Origin: UBA11524 sp963617205
GTDB taxonomy: Bacteria > Bacillota > Clostridia > Christensenellales > Aristaeellaceae
NCBI GenBank assembly: GCA_963617205.1
Contig: CAVEOA010000009.1
Span: 14,564-78,563, forward strand
Length of the DNA: 64,000 nt
Direction of reading: 5' to 3'
A program made the position numbers and the translations under genes. Shown here piece by piece: positions 26,091 to 34,524 of the stretch (position 1 is its first letter; every line of letters starts with the position of its first letter). The notes beneath the pieces are model-generated. The model was not told the DNA's origin and did not search any database. It was given only the letters and a program-made list of their open reading frames with translations.

Positions 26091-26771
26091 ATGCAGTACG
26101 AAATCAAGGGAGGAAATCTGCCGGTTGTCATCTGCAAGCTTGAAAATCGAGAAGCGATGATTACGGAAAAGGGTGCCATGAGCTGGATGACCCCGAACAT
26201 GAAGATGGAAACGAACGTAAACGGCGGCATCGGCGGCGCGTTCGGACGCATGTTCTCGGGTGAATCGATGTTCCAGAACCGCTACACCGCGCAGGACGGC
26301 GCAGGGATAATCGCGTTTGCGTCCAGCTTCCCGGGCGAAATCCGTGCCGTGGAAATCAAGCCCGGTCACGGCATCATCGCCCAGAAGTGCAGCTTCCTTG
26401 CCTCAACGGAAGGCGTCCAGCTGTCCATCTTCTTCCAGAAGAAGTTTGGTTCAGGCTTTTTCGGCGGCGAGGGCTTCATCATGCAGAAGCTGTCCGGTCA
26501 GGGTACCGCGTTCCTCGAGATTGATGGCTCTGTGGTGGAGTATGAGCTGAAGAGCGGCGAGTCGATGGTCATCGACACCGGCTATCTCGCGGCAATGGAT
26601 GACACGTGCTCGATGGAAATCGTGAGCGTGCCGGGTATCAAGAACAAGCTGTTCGGCGGGGAAGGGCTGTTTAACACGGTTGTGCATGGTCCGGGTCGGA
26701 TTACGCTGCAGACGATGCCCATTTCGCAGGTTGCGAGCGTGATTCGTCCGTTCATTCCCACAGGCAACTAA
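26091..26771 (+). CDS. TIGR00266 / AIM24 family protein
   Basis: This 226-residue soluble beta-helical protein matches the TIGR00266 family (DUF124/AIM24). The signs are AMITEKGAMSWMTPNMKMET near the start, the internally repeated beta structure, FGSGFFGGEGFIMQKLSG in the middle and LFGGEGLFNTVVHGPGRI near the end. Members occur across bacteria and archaea with no established biochemical role. GGGAGG lies 8 to 9 bases before the ATG. It follows the pectinesterase gene by 62 bases and ends in a terminator. Confidence 0.9.
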   Translation: MQYEIKGGNLPVVICKLENREAMITEKGAMSWMTPNMKMETNVNGGIGGAFGRMFSGESMFQNRYTAQDGAGIIAFASSFPGEIRAVEIKPGHGIIAQKCSFLASTEGVQLSIFFQKKFGSGFFGGEGFIMQKLSGQGTAFLEIDGSVVEYELKSGESMVIDTGYLAAMDDTCSMEIVSVPGIKNKLFGGEGLFNTVVHGPGRITLQTMPISQVASVIRPFIPTGN

Positions 26772-26787
26772 TTTCGCTTGTTCGACC

Positions 26788-26830
26788 AGCCCTGTCTTGG
26801 CTTTTAGCTGAGGCAGGGCTTTCTTTTTTT
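26788..26830 (+). terminator. Terminator after the TIGR00266 gene
   Basis: AGCCCTG pairs with CAGGGCT, with additional internal pairing, followed by TTCTTTTTTT. Confidence 0.85.
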
Positions 26831-26997
26831 GCAAATAAAGAAGCGCGAACCATGAAAAATGCATCATATGGTTGAATGTACACCGTTTTCAAATGGAATA
26901 AACGGACGAAACCGGACCATTGATGCCATTTCAGCATCCGCTTCTTCTGAAAATAACGCTTGTCATTCCATGAGGCGTGCCTTATGCGCCGTTTTTA

Positions 26998-27026
26998 CTG
27001 AAACGAAATTTGACATCAGCTATAAT
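26998..27026 (+). promoter_or_regulatory. Promoter of the first GH3 operon
   Basis: CTGAAA (26998-27003), 17 bases, TATAAT (27021-27026). A TTGACA at 27010-27015 is only 5 bases from the -10, too close to be its -35. The 165 bases before this (26831-26997) show no gene and no other clear element. Confidence 0.55.
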
Positions 27027-27099
27027 ATGCCCATAAGCTACAGCCATGCGCACAGACAAGATGCATCGGCTCGGAAGCAAAAGAAGGAGGTTCCGAAAC

Positions 27100-30000
27100 A
27101 TGATGGAACACGGCAAAAAGACCCTGCGGTCGATTGCTTCGGCGGCGTTGGCGCTGCTGATTGCGGTCGGCACAATGGGAACCGGTACGGCTTTGGCGGA
27201 TGAAGCAAAGACGTACAGCCAGACAGAGCTCTTCGAGGAAGGCTACAACCTCAACATCGAGCTCGAAGAGGAAGGCGCGGTTCTGATGCAGAACAAGAAC
27301 AATGTTCTGCCGCTTTCTTCCGACGTGACGGTGGACCTGTATGGCTATTTTTCCTACAACATTATCCATGGCGGCGGCGGCTCCGGCAAGGGTCGCTGGG
27401 ATGCGGACTGCCTTCAGGAAAAGGCGGCGTTCGAGCTGGCCGGTCTGGATGTCAACGATGACCTCTGGGCGTGGATGGGCTCCTCCTCCGGCGCAAACCT
27501 GACGCAGGAGAGCTGGATTGCCGACCGCGGCGGCGTGCTGGTCAATGCCAACACCTACGACCTGCCGGAAGTGCCGGTCGAGAAGTACCGCGAGAGCATT
27601 CAATATGCTGACGCTGAGCACAACGTCGCGATCGTGACGGTTGGCCGTCAGGGGCATGAGGGCGCTGAGCTGCCCATGTCCATGGCAGATAACAACATCT
27701 CCACCGACAAGCGCAAGGGCAGTGCGGATCGCACCTACCTTGAACCGACGGAAACTGAGCTGGAGCTGCTCAAGTATCTGCGTGAGGAAGCCGGATACAA
27801 GACCATCATCCTGCTGATTGACTCCTCCAACGTCATGACGCTGGGCGAGTACATGGAATACACCGATGCCATCCTGTGGATCGGCGGTCCGGGCGAATCC
27901 GGTCTGGTTGGCGTTGCGAACGTCCTCCTCGGCCGTGACAGCGAGGGCAACCAGATCAGCCCTGCCGGTCGTACGGCGGACACGTGGATGTATGATTTCT
28001 ACAGCTACCCGGTGCACTACAACAACGGCAACGGCACCACCTACACCAATCTGACCGAAGGCGGCATGGGCGCTCCGAAGTACAACCAGTACGAGGAAGG
28101 CATCTATGTCGGCTACCGCTGGTATGAGACCGCCTACGCGGACAAGCTTGTCCTGGAAGGCTCGAATACCGACGAGAACGGCAACTACATTACCTATGAC
28201 TTCTACAACGACTATGACAAGATCGTCCTGATGCCCTTCGGCGGCGGTCTGAGCTACACGACGTTCGACTGGGAAGTCGTTGAGTACGATGTGAAGCTTG
28301 AAGCCCACGGCACGAACACCGTGCGCGTGAAGGTTACCAACACCGGCGACTGGGCAGGTAAGGACACCGTGCAGGTGTACGTGCATGCACCGTACTATGC
28401 AGGCAGCATCGACAAGAGCGAGGTTGTTCTGGCTGGCTTTGCCAAGACGGATAACCTCCAGCCCGGTGAGAGCGGCATCGTGACCATCACCTTCGAGACC
28501 GACAACATCGCTTCTTACGACTATCTGGGCTATATCGCCTCCGAGCGCGGCACCGACAAGAACGGTAACCCGAAGTTCGGCGGCTACGTGCTGGAGCAGG
28601 GCGACTACGAAATCCGCATCCAGAGCGACGCCCACACCCAGAAGTGCGACCCGATCAAGGTCAACGTGGCGGAGAACATCATCTACACCGAGAATGAAGA
28701 CGGCATCCGCGCAAGCGACGAAACCGAAGCCTACAACAAGATGAACGACGTCAACGCAGGCGACGGCTCCGGTACGATGCTTTACATGCAGCGCTCCACC
28801 ATGGCGGAGGACTGGGATGAGATCACCAACCTGAACGTGATGGGCGAAGGCACCCGCTGCCGCCAGGATGAGCTCGGCGAGGTCGAGGTCACCTACAACA
28901 TCATGACCATGACGGAAGAAAAGACCGTCACGTCCAATGTGGCGCTGGGTGAGACGCAGGCCGCACTCGTGAACACTGCCAAGCAGGGCGAAACCAAGGT
29001 TGCCATTGAGGTTCCCTATCAGGACGGCACGACGACCATCAGCCTGTCCTATGGCTATCAGGGCGCTTCGGAGTATGTCGGCAACACGACCACGAACTAC
29101 TGGGGTCTGAACAACAATGACGAGAGCTACAAGGCTGTTGTCATGAACATCGGCAAGAGCACCACGAACTACACTGTTTCTACCCGCTTCGTGCGCAGCG
29201 CCGACGGCGTCATTAGCGCGACCGATGCGGTGACCGAGGATACCGCCCCGACGACCTCTTACGGCTGGGACGAGGTGCCGTGGGAAGACAGTCGCTGGGA
29301 TGACTTCACCGATCAGATCTCTATCGAGGATCTGGTGACCTTCCAGGGACGCAGCTGGAACGGCGCCTTCGCGGGCACGAACAGCATCAGCGCCTCCGAC
29401 GGTCCTGGTGAGGCTGGCACGGGCGGCAAGGAAGGCAACACCTGGTTCTGCTCCGAAGTCGTTATGGCTTCCACCTGGAATCCGGAACTCATCGAACGCG
29501 TTGGTCAGGCTTACGGCAAGCAGTGCGTGCGTACCGGCATCACCTCCTGCTACGGTCCGGCTATGGATACCCATCGTTCTCCCTTCGGCGGTCGTAACTT
29601 CGAGTACTACTCTGAGGACGGTCTGCTGTCCGGCGTGATGTGCGTTGCCGAAACCGCAGGCATCCAGTCCGAGGGCGTTGGTACCTTCAACAAGCACTTC
29701 ATGCTCAACGACCTTGACGGCGGTCGCTCCGGTCAGATTGACTGGTGCAACGAGCAGGCGCTGCGTGAAATCTACATCCGCGCATGGGAATACTCCATCA
29801 AGAGCGAAGACGCGCCCATGAGCGGTATGATGGCCTCTCTGAACCGTATCGGTCTGTCCTGGGCACACCGCGGCGTGTATGTCGGCATCCTGCGTGAGGA
29901 ATTCGGTTTCCACGGTCTGCTGATTTCCGACGGCATGGACGTTGAATCCGCAACCGGTGCTGTGAAGGCTGCGTTCTCGCAGATTGCCTGCCTGCTGTGG

Positions 30001-30240
30001 TCCAAGCCTGTGACTGCGTCCACCTCTGTTGAGCAGGATGGCTACGTCTTCACTGACAATGTTGTTTCGCTTGACACCATCAATGATTACTACGCTGTTT
30101 ACCAGCTGCGCGAAACGTGGAAGAACCGCCTGTGGTACGATACGCATATCCTGTGCGACGGCGATATCTTCGACATGAGCTACTGGGAAGCAATCGTTGA
30201 TACCAACTATACGGTTGAATCTCTGGAAGGTCTGATCTGA
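27100..30240 (+). CDS. Secreted GH3 glycosidase with permuted domain order
   Basis: This 1046-residue family 3 hydrolase starts at ATG 27100 (a second ATG follows directly) with AAGGAGG upstream and a signal peptide ending near TALA-DE. The domain order is reversed relative to most GH3 enzymes. The alpha/beta sandwich domain comes first (LNIELEEEGAVLMQNKNNVL, then ILWIGGPGESGLVGVANVL). The fibronectin-like domain comes next (about 390-500, TVQVYVHAPY). The catalytic barrel-type domain comes last, from about 760. It contains GRNFEYYSEDG, KHFMLND and D944 in LLISDGMDV as the expected nucleophile. Reversed GH3 enzymes are known from rumen Butyrivibrio and Ruminococcus. The substrate cannot be fixed; beta-glucosidase or beta-xylosidase activity is likely. 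A permease and a secreted protein follow in the same direction. Confidence 0.88.
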   Translation: MMEHGKKTLRSIASAALALLIAVGTMGTGTALADEAKTYSQTELFEEGYNLNIELEEEGAVLMQNKNNVLPLSSDVTVDLYGYFSYNIIHGGGGSGKGRWDADCLQEKAAFELAGLDVNDDLWAWMGSSSGANLTQESWIADRGGVLVNANTYDLPEVPVEKYRESIQYADAEHNVAIVTVGRQGHEGAELPMSMADNNISTDKRKGSADRTYLEPTETELELLKYLREEAGYKTIILLIDSSNVMTLGEYMEYTDAILWIGGPGESGLVGVANVLLGRDSEGNQISPAGRTADTWMYDFYSYPVHYNNGNGTTYTNLTEGGMGAPKYNQYEEGIYVGYRWYETAYADKLVLEGSNTDENGNYITYDFYNDYDKIVLMPFGGGLSYTTFDWEVVEYDVKLEAHGTNTVRVKVTNTGDWAGKDTVQVYVHAPYYAGSIDKSEVVLAGFAKTDNLQPGESGIVTITFETDNIASYDYLGYIASERGTDKNGNPKFGGYVLEQGDYEIRIQSDAHTQKCDPIKVNVAENIIYTENEDGIRASDETEAYNKMNDVNAGDGSGTMLYMQRSTMAEDWDEITNLNVMGEGTRCRQDELGEVEVTYNIMTMTEEKTVTSNVALGETQAALVNTAKQGETKVAIEVPYQDGTTTISLSYGYQGASEYVGNTTTNYWGLNNNDESYKAVVMNIGKSTTNYTVSTRFVRSADGVISATDAVTEDTAPTTSYGWDEVPWEDSRWDDFTDQISIEDLVTFQGRSWNGAFAGTNSISASDGPGEAGTGGKEGNTWFCSEVVMASTWNPELIERVGQAYGKQCVRTGITSCYGPAMDTHRSPFGGRNFEYYSEDGLLSGVMCVAETAGIQSEGVGTFNKHFMLNDLDGGRSGQIDWCNEQALREIYIRAWEYSIKSEDAPMSGMMASLNRIGLSWAHRGVYVGILREEFGFHGLLISDGMDVESATGAVKAAFSQIACLLWSKPVTASTSVEQDGYVFTDNVVSLDTINDYYAVYQLRETWKNRLWYDTHILCDGDIFDMSYWEAIVDTNYTVESLEGLI

Positions 30241-30257
30241 CCGAAACTCTAAAGGAA

Positions 30258-30296
30258 TCCCTTCGCCCTCGGGCACCGCGCCCGGGGGTGAGGGAA
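30258..30296 (+). other. Intercistronic hairpin between GH3 and permease genes
   Basis: CCCTTCGCCCTCGGGC can pair imperfectly with GCCCGGGGGTGAGGGA; no T run follows. It overlaps the region just before the permease ribosome site, so it may stabilise the upstream message or limit permease translation. Confidence 0.45.
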
Positions 30297-30306
30297 GGAG
30301 CGGAAT

Positions 30307-31935
30307 ATGAGCAGGAAAAAATTGCCCTCGGAGCATAACGTTGTCTACCGCGCGGTGGATAATTGGTTCTGCATGAGCCAGCGAGGCACCAACATCAAGA
30401 CGGAAATCTACGCCGGTCTGCTGATGTTTCTTGAGATCATCTGCATGGCAGCCGTCAGCGCACAGCTGATTGCCAGCAACGCGTACATTTCCAGCTACAC
30501 CACGGTTTACTTCGGTATCATGCTCGTCAGCGCCATTACGACGGTTCTGATGGGACTTGTGTGCAACGCGCCGCTGATTCAGTCGCTGAGCATGGCGGGC
30601 GTGTCGCTGATTGTCTCCACGCTGTCCGGCTATATGGGTCTGACGCTGGCGAACGTGTTGATGATTGCCTTCATCAGCAATGCCATCTACCTGCTGGTCA
30701 TGCTGGTACCGCCGCTTCGCCGCTTCTTCGCAGGTGCTGTTCCTGCTCAGGTGAAAAAGGCGCTTCCGGCAGCCATGGGTGCGTATCTGCTGGTGTATGT
30801 GCTCTCTCAGCTCGGCGTGTTCGGTATTAAGAGTCACAATTACGCCTCTGTGCTGGAAAAGATGGCGGCGGCCGGTGATGCGCTGCCATGGTGGGGGCTG
30901 AACACCACGACGCTCTCGCTGGACAACATCGCTTCTCTCGGCTGGTACGCCTCCTTTGCCGTGATGACCTGTCTGGCTGCGTTCATCTTTCTTGCGATTT
31001 TTCAGGCACGCAAGCGCAAGCACGCCGTCAGCCTCGCGCTGCTCTTTGCGGCGCTGGTTTACGTCGCGTTGTGGGTGTACCGCGGCAACTTCATGGATTA
31101 CTACTACTACGCATTCATTACCCCTGCCTACGGCGGCATGTACTTTTACGACAGCATCCCGCGCATTAGCGGCGAATTCAACTCCTCCATGCTCTTCAAG
31201 TTCCTGGAAGGGTTTGATTTCACCCGCTACGAGAGCTATCAGAAGTACCTCGAGTCGAAGGCAACGGGCGTCTCCATGAGCGACATTACGCTCAATGTCA
31301 CGCCGGAGCTGATTCTCGCGACCGTGACCTCTGTGCTGTCCTTCCTCGCGCTGGGCGTATCGGAAACGGCGGCAGGTATTCATGCCAGTGCCTTCGCAGG
31401 CAATGCCTACGATGAGGATGGCGAAATTGTCTATAAGAGCAATCCGCACCTCGGCAGGGTCGGCAAGTACCTGAATGTCTATACGGTGAACGCGCTGTCC
31501 TCTGTGATTGGCTGCGTCATCGGCGGCGGTCCCGTGATGGTGCGCGGCGAAAGCGCAGTCGGCGGTAAGGAAGGCGGCAAGACGGGTCTGGCGGCAATCG
31601 TTGCCGGTCTGCTCTGTGTCGCATCAATCTTCACAGTCGCCTTCTGCGGCATCTTCATGAACGGCGCGGTTGTCTACGGTTTGCTGGCGTTTGTGGCACT
31701 GACGCTGCTGATGGGCTTCAAGAACTGCGACTTCACGAGCGCGGCGGATGCAATGCCCTTCCTCCTGACGGTCGGTGCGGCTGCACTGACGCAGGATCTC
31801 GGCATCGCAGTGCTGCTGGGCATCGTGGTGGATACGCTTACCAAGCTTCTCTCCGGCAAGGCAAAGGAAATTCATGCGGGCAGCTGGATTTACTCGCTGC
31901 TTGCAGTGACACTCATTGTTCTTAAGAATATTTAA
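30307..31935 (+). CDS. AGZA/NCS2-type purine permease
   Basis: This 542-residue membrane protein has about 12-14 hydrophobic segments. It resembles the AzgA branch of nucleobase:cation symporters. The signs are an amphipathic start with TNIKTEIYAGLLMFLEIICM, AVPAQVKKALPAAMGAYLLVYVL in the first half, and GESAVGGKEGGKTGLAAIVAGLL, close to the AGZA signature, in the second. It is longer and more diverged than typical AzgA proteins (about 430-480 residues), with an extra segment around 220-310. The start ATG follows AAGGAG. Its place between a GH3 gene and a secreted protein gene is unexpected for a purine transporter, so the substrate should be regarded as open. Confidence 0.72.
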   Translation: MSRKKLPSEHNVVYRAVDNWFCMSQRGTNIKTEIYAGLLMFLEIICMAAVSAQLIASNAYISSYTTVYFGIMLVSAITTVLMGLVCNAPLIQSLSMAGVSLIVSTLSGYMGLTLANVLMIAFISNAIYLLVMLVPPLRRFFAGAVPAQVKKALPAAMGAYLLVYVLSQLGVFGIKSHNYASVLEKMAAAGDALPWWGLNTTTLSLDNIASLGWYASFAVMTCLAAFIFLAIFQARKRKHAVSLALLFAALVYVALWVYRGNFMDYYYYAFITPAYGGMYFYDSIPRISGEFNSSMLFKFLEGFDFTRYESYQKYLESKATGVSMSDITLNVTPELILATVTSVLSFLALGVSETAAGIHASAFAGNAYDEDGEIVYKSNPHLGRVGKYLNVYTVNALSSVIGCVIGGGPVMVRGESAVGGKEGGKTGLAAIVAGLLCVASIFTVAFCGIFMNGAVVYGLLAFVALTLLMGFKNCDFTSAADAMPFLLTVGAAALTQDLGIAVLLGIVVDTLTKLLSGKAKEIHAGSWIYSLLAVTLIVLKNI

Positions 31936-31947
31936 CAGGAGGACAAT

Positions 31948-33081
31948 ATGAAAAGGATTCAGAAACGGTGGATGGCTCTGTTCACCGCAGGCATGATGGG
32001 TCTGACGATGACCGGTGCCGCGATGGCGGAAACCGCGAAGGTTGCCGCACCGCAGGATATCGTCATCAACTACGGCGATAACGCCTCCAGCAGCGCGGAT
32101 GACACCATTTCCTTCAGCGCGGTGGAAAACGCCGTGTCCTATAAGGCGTACGTCTATCAGGACGGCGACACGACCGCAAAGGTGACCGCAGGTACGGAAA
32201 CGACGCTTCCGCTGGCTGATCCGCTGGACGCAGGCACGTATCACGTGTTCGTTGTGGCAGTCGATGCAAACAACGAAATCTCCGCGGCATCCGACAAGGT
32301 GGATTACGTTGTCGAAGAGGAGAAGAAGGAAGTTCTTGGTCAGGTTTCCAACGTGACGATGGATTTCACCAATATTGACGAGGAAAACGCGGTTTATCCG
32401 ACCATTTCCTTCACCGGCGTTGAGAATGCAGGCCGTTATCTGGTGGATATCTACAAGGCGGACGCCAATGGCGAAAAGCAGCTCACGAGCCTTGGATACA
32501 CCACGCGCCTGACCGTTCCGGCAGCGCAGGCTTCCGGTTACATGATGGATTCCACGAACTACGCGGCGCTCGTCCCCGGCTACTATGTGGTCGCTGTGAC
32601 AGCGTACAGCAACAACAGCAACTACGCCAATGGCGAAGCGCTGGAAACGTTCATCGCGTGGACGGGCGTGGAAGCAATTCAGCCCAAGGTCACAGCGACT
32701 GAGCCTGAAAACGGCGGCATCAAGGTTTCTCTGGAAAACTACGAGGATTACAACGCGGGCATTACCCTGACTGTCAGCATCTATGCGGACAAGGACTGCA
32801 CGACGCTCCTCAAGCAGCAGGACATGACCTACACCACGAGCGAGTTCTTCGGCAACATCACCCACAACTGCAACGTCTCCCTCGAGGTGAAGGACGCATC
32901 TGACGCAGCGGAAGGCGATCTGGTTGTCGGCACGGAATATTACGCAGTGATGGCTTTCGATCCGGATGTTTACACCGGCACGACGGCCAGCGATCCTGTT
33001 GCGTTCACCTGCACGACGGCCGGCGACGGCACCGAGGCGAGCGGCAGCGGCGGCGGCAGCATGGGCGGTCCCGGCTTCTAA
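31948..33081 (+). CDS. Secreted beta-sandwich (fibronectin III-like) protein
   Basis: This 377-residue exported protein has a signal peptide ending near AMA-ET and three beta-rich modules. The first two look like fibronectin III domains (AVENAVSYKAYVYQDGD... and GVENAGRYLVDIYKADANG...), and a third covers about 240-350. The C-terminus is a Gly/Ser-rich tail (SGSGGGSMGGPGF) with no LPXTG or membrane anchor. AGGAGG precedes the ATG, 12 bases after the permease stop, so it is the third gene of the GH3 operon. It may bind glycan or hold the GH3 at the cell surface; no enzyme motif is visible. Confidence 0.75.
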   Translation: MKRIQKRWMALFTAGMMGLTMTGAAMAETAKVAAPQDIVINYGDNASSSADDTISFSAVENAVSYKAYVYQDGDTTAKVTAGTETTLPLADPLDAGTYHVFVVAVDANNEISAASDKVDYVVEEEKKEVLGQVSNVTMDFTNIDEENAVYPTISFTGVENAGRYLVDIYKADANGEKQLTSLGYTTRLTVPAAQASGYMMDSTNYAALVPGYYVVAVTAYSNNSNYANGEALETFIAWTGVEAIQPKVTATEPENGGIKVSLENYEDYNAGITLTVSIYADKDCTTLLKQQDMTYTTSEFFGNITHNCNVSLEVKDASDAAEGDLVVGTEYYAVMAFDPDVYTGTTASDPVAFTCTTAGDGTEASGSGGGSMGGPGF

Positions 33082-33103
33082 TCGCTCAACTCTCTGAGAC
33101 ACC

Positions 33104-33140
33104 AGCACCCGGCGCACAGCAATGTGTTCCGGGTGCTTTT
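33104..33140 (+). terminator. Terminator of the GH3-permease operon
   Basis: AGCACCCGG...TGTG and CACA...CCGGGTGCT form a long stem around GCAA, followed by TTTT. Confidence 0.82.
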
Positions 33141-33160
33141 CGGCGGAAGATAAGCCGCAT

Positions 33161-33190
33161 AAAAAAACACCGAACGTTCAGCGCGTTCGG
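33161..33190 (-). terminator. Terminator of the tRNA-Lys array
   Basis: On the minus strand CCGAACG pairs with CGTTCGG around a 7-base loop, followed by TGTTTTTTT. Confidence 0.9.
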
Positions 33191-33198
33191 CAATGATG

Positions 33199-33271
33199 TA
33201 CACCATTAGGGACTCGAACCCTAGACACCCTGATTAAGAGTCAGGTGCTCTACCAACTGAGCTAATGGTGC
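33199..33271 (-). tRNA. tRNA-Lys(CUU), copy 3 in transcription order
   Basis: 73-nt cloverleaf on the minus strand. Acceptor GCACCAT/ATGGTGT with a G-U first pair; D arm AGCTCAGTTGGTAGAGC; anticodon loop CTCTTAA (anticodon CTT); T arm TAGGG-TTCGAGT-CCCTA; discriminator A. CCA is not encoded. It is the copy nearest the terminator. Confidence 0.95.
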
Positions 33272-33302
33272 ATATGCCCTGCAAGCAGGGCGAAAGAGAA
33301 TG

Positions 33303-33375
33303 TACACCATTAGGGACTCGAACCCTAGACACCCTGATTAAGAGTCAGGTGCTCTACCAACTGAGCTAATGGTGC
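33303..33375 (-). tRNA. tRNA-Lys(CUU), copy 2
   Basis: Identical in sequence to the other two copies: 73 nt, anticodon CTT, no encoded CCA. The spacer hairpins on both sides are the same. Confidence 0.95.
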
Positions 33376-33406
33376 ATATGCCCTGCAAGCAGGGCGAAAG
33401 AGAATG

Positions 33407-33479
33407 TACACCATTAGGGACTCGAACCCTAGACACCCTGATTAAGAGTCAGGTGCTCTACCAACTGAGCTAATGGTGC
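33407..33479 (-). tRNA. tRNA-Lys(CUU), copy 1 (promoter-proximal)
   Basis: Identical to the other copies, and first to be transcribed. Its leader contains a perfect 8-bp inverted repeat (TCTGCTGA...TCAGCAGA, 33483-33509) just downstream of the promoter. Confidence 0.95.
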
Positions 33480-33513
33480 ATATCTGCTGACTGTTTTCCA
33501 ATCAGCAGAAACT

Positions 33514-33541
33514 ATTATATCACGATTTCCTGATTTGTCAA
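33514..33541 (-). promoter_or_regulatory. Promoter of the tRNA-Lys array
   Basis: On the minus strand perfect TTGACA (33536-33541), a 16-base spacer and perfect TATAAT (33514-33519), a strong stable-RNA-type promoter. Confidence 0.9.
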
Positions 33542-33606
33542 GGGGCGATCAACGCTTTTTTTACCAGATTGCACGAAAAGGAATCGGCAAATCAGGCGAA
33601 AAGACA

Positions 33607-34494
33607 TCAGATGCAGACGGCGGTGAAGGATGCCTGATAGGCGCGATTGGGCGCAAGGATGGTTGCATAGGGCTTGTCCTCGAGATTGCCGCTTTCGCCG
33701 ACCGACTCGGGCATACCGTGCCACGGCTCCAGACAGACGTAATCAGCATTCGCGCCGGGCTTGCTCCAGACCGCCAGCACCTCGAACTTGGGGAATGTGA
33801 AGCGGATGCCGTGACCGGACTGCTTGTGCACCAGCTTCACGCCGCGGCTCTTCAGCCCACAGAACAGCAGCGCATCGCGCGGATCGAACAGGTCGTGGCT
33901 CAACGGAAGCGTATTGGCGTTGCGGAAGCCTGGCAGGTACTCATAGCCGTCAATCAGACCGCCGCCGGGCGCGAGGTAGTTCTTGCCTTCCTCAATTTCA
34001 TCGAAAATCAGCTCGTAATCCGTGAACGAGGCGCCGTTTTCCATCGGGCAGATAAAGCCGGGATGTCCGCCGACGCAGAACGGCATGGGCTTGCTGTCGA
34101 GATTCTCGATGAGAAAGCTCGTGGTGAAGCCGTTTTGCACCATGGTGTAGGTGACATGGAGGCGGAAGTCAAACGGATACATGGTGCGGTTTTCCTCGTT
34201 CGGACCAAGCGTCAGTTCAACAAAGTCATCGCCGAGCTTCGTGATGTCGAACTTGACATTCCGCGTGAAGCCGTGCTTGGGCATCGGGTAGGATGTGCCG
34301 CCGATTTTGACCTGATTGTCCTTGACAGAGCCGCACACGGGGAACACGAGCGGCGCATGCTGCGGCCAGACAGACGGGTCGCCCTGCCAGATGACCTCGC
34401 GGCCGGTGGTGTCCTGAAAGGAAATGATTTGCGCACCCAGACGGCGCACAACCGCCTTGCAGCCGCCATAAGCGAGCGTTACAGTGTCTTCCAT
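33607..34494 (-). CDS. Aldose 1-epimerase family protein
   Basis: This 295-residue galactose mutarotase-like protein has KHGFTRN and GGHPGF carrying the expected catalytic histidines, and a Glu in FPKFEVLAVW as the likely base. It interconverts alpha and beta anomers of hexoses or hexose phosphates. The start at 34494 has AAGGAGG 8 bases upstream; the longer frame adds only seven residues. It is the second gene after an aldo/keto reductase, 30 bases apart. I see no clear terminator before the tRNA promoter. Confidence 0.9.
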   Translation of the reverse strand: MEDTVTLAYGGCKAVVRRLGAQIISFQDTTGREVIWQGDPSVWPQHAPLVFPVCGSVKDNQVKIGGTSYPMPKHGFTRNVKFDITKLGDDFVELTLGPNEENRTMYPFDFRLHVTYTMVQNGFTTSFLIENLDSKPMPFCVGGHPGFICPMENGASFTDYELIFDEIEEGKNYLAPGGGLIDGYEYLPGFRNANTLPLSHDLFDPRDALLFCGLKSRGVKLVHKQSGHGIRFTFPKFEVLAVWSKPGANADYVCLEPWHGMPESVGESGNLEDKPYATILAPNRAYQASFTAVCI

Positions 34495-34524
34495 GATTTT
34501 TTCCTCCTTGCGCATATTCGCGGA

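Larger units (their letters stand above)
33199..33479 (-). repeat. 104-bp tandem repeat carrying the tRNA-Lys genes
   Basis: Three units start at 33199, 33303 and 33407 with an exact 104-bp period. The two 31-bp spacers are identical and contain a GCCCTGC-AA-GCAGGGC hairpin, likely a processing signal. Identity of tRNA and spacer indicates recent unequal duplication or gene conversion. Confidence 0.92.

Noticed and set aside
27010..27026. TTGACA followed by TATAAT upstream of the first GH3 as one promoter
   Set aside because: Only 5 bases separate the hexamers; the -10 is more likely used with CTGAAA 17 bases upstream.
27016..31449. 1477-codon open frame on the minus strand opposite GH3 and permease
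   Set aside because: It spans two well-supported genes and their spacer, has composition typical of antisense shadows in GC-rich coding DNA, and no recognisable motif.
33199..33480. CRISPR-like array (regular 104-bp direct repeats)
   Set aside because: The repeated unit folds as tRNA-Lys with a complete cloverleaf, and both spacers are identical rather than unique.
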